Below, piece after piece: positions 60,897 through 64,000 of a stretch of DNA of 64,000 nucleotides (position 1 is the stretch's first letter; each line of letters begins with the position of its first letter). The translations under genes and the position numbers were made by a program. The notes below the pieces were generated by a model, which worked only from the letters and a program-made list of their open reading frames with translations, did no database searches and had not been told where the DNA came from. This stretch comes from an uncultured Bacilli bacterium (GTDB taxonomy: Bacteria > Bacillota_I > Bacilli_A > RF39 > UBA660). The stretch spans positions 1 through 64,000 of the forward strand of contig CAKPNA010000006.1 in the NCBI GenBank assembly GCA_934168275.1, read 5' to 3'.

Positions 60897-61454
60897 ATGA
60901 TTATAGGTATTTGTGGTAAATCAGGTAGTGGTAAAAGTACATTAGCTAATCAAATAGTAGAACTAACTAATAACAAATCTATTCATCTAGATATTGATAA
61001 AGTAGGGCATGAAGTATTATTACTACCAAATGTTAAAGAAGAACTAGTAAGTTCATTTGGACCATCCATTATTCAAGAAGGCATTGTTGATAGAAAAAGC
61101 CTTGGAGAAATGGTCTTTAATTCACGTCATAAAATGAAAAAATTATCAGACATTACATGGGAATATATGCAAATAGAAATTGACAAATTTATAAATTACA
61201 ACAGTGATAAAATTATTATTTTAGATTGGCTATTATTACCAATTTCAAAGTATTTTAATATGTGTGATATAAAAATTCTTTTAGATATTCCATACGAAGT
61301 AAGAAAAGAACGTGCCATAAAAAGAGATAGTATAACTGCAGAAGCATTTGACTTAAGAGAAAAAGCAAGTATTGAATTTGATGAAAACGCTTTTGATTAT
61401 GTTATAAAAGCAAATGATAAAGAAATAGTTAAAAGGTTGGTGAAATCATTATGA
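60897..61454 (+). CDS. coaE: Dephospho-CoA kinase-like protein
   Basis: The last step of CoA synthesis phosphorylates the ribose 3'-OH of dephospho-CoA. The protein has 185 residues. P-loop GKSGSGKST (about 6-14), DIDKVGHEVLL as the substrate Asp region and LLDIPYEVRKERAIKRDS as the lid region. Slightly divergent from typical CoaE (GLTGGIGSGKS), so another small-molecule P-loop kinase is possible. But its stop overlaps coaD by 4 bases, and CoaD catalyses the preceding step, which supports the call. Confidence 0.78.
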   Translation: MIIGICGKSGSGKSTLANQIVELTNNKSIHLDIDKVGHEVLLLPNVKEELVSSFGPSIIQEGIVDRKSLGEMVFNSRHKMKKLSDITWEYMQIEIDKFINYNSDKIIILDWLLLPISKYFNMCDIKILLDIPYEVRKERAIKRDSITAEAFDLREKASIEFDENAFDYVIKANDKEIVKRLVKSL

Positions 61455-61945
61455 CAAAAGTTTTATATCCTGGAAGTTTTGATCCAATGACAAAAGGACA
61501 CATGAATATTGTTGAACAAGCAAGTGATTTATTTGATGAAGTAATAATAGCAGTTATGCAAAACCCTTTAAAAAAACATGGATTATTTACTTTAGAAGAA
61601 AGAATGGAAATAATTAAAGAATTATATCAAAGAATGAATAATGTAAAAGTTATTTCTGCTAGTGGTGCTACTGTTGATATTGCACTGCTTTATGAATGTA
61701 AAGCAATCATTAGAGGCCTCAGAAGTTTAAGTGATTATGATTATGAAGTACAATTACAACAAATGAATAAAGAACTATCAAACAATAGAATAAATACAAT
61801 CTGCTTATTTGCTGATAAAGAATATCAATTTGTATCATCAAGTATGGTTAAAGAAGTCTTTAATCTAGACAAAGACATTTCAAGATATGTTGACCCAATC
61901 GTTCAAGAAAGAATGTTAATGAAGAAAAGGAGTATAATGAAATGA
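61451..61945 (+). CDS. coaD: Phosphopantetheine adenylyltransferase
   Basis: Makes dephospho-CoA from 4'-phosphopantetheine and ATP. The protein has 164 residues, the normal length. Family motifs: YPGSFDPMTKGHMNIVEQA with the TxGH nucleotide motif, NPLKKHGLFTLEERMEII, AIIRGLRSLSDYDYEVQLQQMNKEL and EYQFVSSSMVKEVF. ATGA overlap with both neighbours gives coaE-coaD-MBL translational coupling. Confidence 0.97.
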   Translation: MTKVLYPGSFDPMTKGHMNIVEQASDLFDEVIIAVMQNPLKKHGLFTLEERMEIIKELYQRMNNVKVISASGATVDIALLYECKAIIRGLRSLSDYDYEVQLQQMNKELSNNRINTICLFADKEYQFVSSSMVKEVFNLDKDISRYVDPIVQERMLMKKRSIMK

Positions 61946-62703
61946 GTAAAATAATAATTACCCCACTAGGAACAGTATCTCCTTATCCAAAAGGAAATAT
62001 GAATTGCCCGGGATATTTAGTTGAATACAACAACAAAAAAACATTATTAGACTGTGGTAATGGTATAACAAGATTATTACGTTTTCCCGAAGATTTACGA
62101 GATTTAAGCATAATTATTACTCACTATCATAAAGATCATTTGGGTGATATTGGAGCCATTCAATATGCTTCATATGTTTATCATAATTTAGGAATGCTTA
62201 ATGAAAAAATAAAAATATATTTACCTAAAAATGATATCGTCTTTAATAAAGCATCAATTATTTCCAACTCTGAAAGCTATGCAAATTACTATGAAGTATA
62301 TAATTCTTATTCATTCTATATAGATGATTTAAAAATAACATTTGAAGATAACCAATCACACATTATCGAGTCATACATGATTAAACTACAAAATAAAGAC
62401 TTTAAAATTATATATACCTCTGATATAGGCACCACAAACTTTGATAAATTAGTAGACTTTTGTAAAGATGCTGACCTAATTATTTGTGAAAGTTCTTTCT
62501 TACAAAAGCATAACTCCAACAGTAAAACTCATATGACTGCTTATGGTGCTAGTATTTTAGCCAAAAAAGCTAATGCTCGTAAACTATTATTAACCCATTT
62601 TTGGCCGGAAGAAGACAAAGGCTTATATTTAGAAGAAGCACTACAAAACTTTCATAATACAGAAGTAGCTATCGAAGGAAAAAAAATAATATTAAGGAGA
62701 TAA
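61942..62703 (+). CDS. Metallo-beta-lactamase-fold hydrolase
   Basis: The protein has 253 residues. Metal motif THYHKDHLGD (about 54-63), further ligands in YTSDIG (Asp) and CESSF, and a C-terminal His in LLLTHFWPEED. The start PLGTVSPYPKGNMNCPGYLVEYNNKKTLLDCGNG resembles RNase Z/PhnP-like members. Probably a phosphodiesterase or nuclease; the substrate is not known. It overlaps coaD by 4 bases. Confidence 0.88.
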   Translation: MSKIIITPLGTVSPYPKGNMNCPGYLVEYNNKKTLLDCGNGITRLLRFPEDLRDLSIIITHYHKDHLGDIGAIQYASYVYHNLGMLNEKIKIYLPKNDIVFNKASIISNSESYANYYEVYNSYSFYIDDLKITFEDNQSHIIESYMIKLQNKDFKIIYTSDIGTTNFDKLVDFCKDADLIICESSFLQKHNSNSKTHMTAYGASILAKKANARKLLLTHFWPEEDKGLYLEEALQNFHNTEVAIEGKKIILRR

Positions 62704-62709
62704 AAAATT

Positions 62710-63603
62710 ATGGAGAGAACAAATAGTATACAATATATAGAAAGTGAAAAACTAATTGATATGCACACACATACTAATTATTCAGATGGAGATTTATCAC
62801 CTCAAGAATTAATAAAATTAGCAATAGATAAAGGAATCGGTACACTTGCTATAACTGATCATAATACTGTTGAAGGTATTAAAAAAGTTAATAAAAATAA
62901 TGATACCATTGTTGCTAGTGGGATAAAAATTATTAATGGTATAGAGTTGTCTGCTAAAACTGATATAGGAAGAATGCATATATTAGGTTACGGCATTGAC
63001 TTAAATAACGAAGCATTAAATAAAAAGTTGTTAGAGATAAAAGATAATAGTATTAATTCATTTTTATCAATAATGGAACAAATTAAAAGGGATTATGGAA
63101 TTAGATTTAGTTATGAAGACATAAAAACATTAGTTAATGCTAACCATAATTTAGGTCGCCCTGATTTAGCCAAACTTTGCATTAAATATGGGTATGCTAG
63201 TACAGTGCAAGAAGCATTTGATAAATACTTAATAGAAGCCCATAATAAAACAAGACAAACAAGTAAAAAACTACCATATCAAGAATGTTTAGAATTAATA
63301 ACAAAGAGTGGTGGTATTCCCATCTTAGCACATCCTAAAACATTAGAATTATCAGAAAAAGAATTATTAATCTTATTAAAAGAAATGATTAGTTATGGCT
63401 TAAAAGGCATTGAAGTATATCATTCAAGTCATTCTCAAGAAGAAATGAGCTATTATTTAGAAATAGCAAATAAATATGACTTATTAATAAGTGGTGGCAG
63501 TGATTTTCATGGAAAAACTGTCAAACCTGATATTGAATTAGGAACAGGTAAAAATAATAACATTAGAATAAAAAAATTATCATTACTAGATAAACTATAT
63601 TAA
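62710..63603 (+). CDS. PHP-domain phosphatase (TrpH/RNase AM-like)
   Basis: The protein has 297 residues. The PHP motifs are complete: DMHTHTNYSDGDLSPQELIKLA, LAITDHNTVEG, GIELSAK, GIPILAHPKTLE and SGGSDFHG. Homologues hydrolyse 3',5'-nucleotide bisphosphates or act on RNA 5' ends. Six bases after the MBL gene, so probably the last gene of the coaE operon. Confidence 0.9.
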   Translation: MERTNSIQYIESEKLIDMHTHTNYSDGDLSPQELIKLAIDKGIGTLAITDHNTVEGIKKVNKNNDTIVASGIKIINGIELSAKTDIGRMHILGYGIDLNNEALNKKLLEIKDNSINSFLSIMEQIKRDYGIRFSYEDIKTLVNANHNLGRPDLAKLCIKYGYASTVQEAFDKYLIEAHNKTRQTSKKLPYQECLELITKSGGIPILAHPKTLELSEKELLILLKEMISYGLKGIEVYHSSHSQEEMSYYLEIANKYDLLISGGSDFHGKTVKPDIELGTGKNNNIRIKKLSLLDKLY

Positions 63604-63709
63604 CAGACATTTAAAAATATATAGAAGCTATATCTTAACGATTAATTATTTATATTTTTTACCAAACTATAATTATTTGTGATATAATATCGGAACAAGG
63701 AGGTATTTT

Positions 63710-64000
63710 ATGTCAGTTGCACGTATTTTAAACAAAGAAACAATTCAATTAAATAATGAGTGTTCACTAGTAATAGAAGGAAAACAAGAAGATGGCTATG
63801 AATGGAAAGAACTAATTCTTAAGTCCGCTGAAAGTGAAACATATGTAGGCTCTTATTTTACGCACAACTATTCATGTAGTCGTGAATGGATGAGATATAA
63901 TTCTAAGTACATTGCTATCTTAGTAGCATATAGTCTTGGCTATGAACATGCTGATCCTAGTATAAAAGTATTATTTGATATTGAAAATAAACAACCAGTT
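63710..64000 (+). CDS. Partial gene of unknown function (cut by the window end)
   Basis: An ATG at 63710 with AAGGAGGT upstream opens a frame that runs to the window edge: 97 codons, starting MSVARILNKETIQLNNECSL. It is neither secreted nor membrane-bound so far. Not recognised. A TATAAT (63683-63688) lies upstream. Confidence 0.6.
   Translation, partial: MSVARILNKETIQLNNECSLVIEGKQEDGYEWKELILKSAESETYVGSYFTHNYSCSREWMRYNSKYIAILVAYSLGYEHADPSIKVLFDIENKQPV

Noticed and set aside
1..64000. Mycoplasma genetic code (TGA = Trp)
   Set aside because: dnaG, coaE, coaD and others end at TGA in overlapping ATGA arrangements, and Trp is encoded by TGG throughout.

Overview
The window comes from an AT-rich (about 25-30% G+C by eye), low-GC Gram-positive bacterium of the Bacilli type (Bacillota). 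Evidence: T-box leaders before ileS and alaS, the sepF/divIVA/ileS, dnaG-rpoD-trmK, tkt-sirA-yneF, ylbF-rsmD and spoVID-ysxE gene orders known from Bacillus, a sortase, and strong TTGACA/TATAAT promoters. Several genes end in TGA (dnaG, coaE, coaD), so the standard bacterial code is used, not the Mycoplasma code. The surface-protein style and codon use suggest an uncultured, gut-type lineage near Erysipelotrichia/RF39; this is inference.

Layout. 1-8.2 kb: cell division (sepF, DivIVA-like), an unusual 708-residue sigma factor, a T-box-controlled type-2 IleRS, an NfeD/SPFH pair and a tRNA-Gln. 8.3-13 kb: a small SpaA-like surface protein with its sortase, two membrane proteins, and truA/rluA. 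13-15.1 kb: the first poly-G leader plus 609-residue surface protein. 15.2-20 kb: ABC-F, NlpC/P60, a BRO/DinD-like gene preceded by broken copies of its own segment, and a kinase-like protein. 20-26.4 kb: T-box/alaS and a response regulator/ABC transporter/histidine kinase module. 26.4-31.4 kb: a candidate structured RNA, queA and dnaG-rpoD-trmK. 31.4-33.5 kb: the second poly-G leader plus surface protein. 33.6-39.7 kb: housekeeping genes (SDR, transketolase, sirA, yneF, ylbF, rsmD) and a broken dTMP kinase. 39.8-47.7 kb: a pilin and a 2306-residue pilin-like giant adhesin. 47.8-51.7 kb: nfo, DUF2624 and the spoVID/ysxE pair. 51.7-58.6 kb: a GntR-controlled ABC transporter and several membrane or redox proteins. 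58.6-64 kb: two tRNAs, a zinc-protease-like gene, LysR, coaE-coaD, an MBL hydrolase, a PHP phosphatase and a gene cut by the window edge.

Most notable. (1) Two paralogous surface-protein cassettes have the same architecture: consensus promoter, a short leader ORF crossing a 10-G or 12-G run, a pairing element that can switch partners, and an intrinsic terminator just before the structural gene. This looks like a slipped-strand phase-variation or attenuation switch. One cassette is flanked by a duplicated 3' end of rluA; the other ends in a G+C-rich, A-poor stretch in its lectin-like C-terminus. (2) A prepilin leader is fused to about 20 InlB-type repeats and a glycine-rich tip. (3) IleRS has a GLHH active-site signature. 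(4) The extra sigma factor carries additional region-4-like modules. (5) Sporulation-gene relatives (sirA, spoVID, ysxE) persist in an otherwise streamlined-looking genome.
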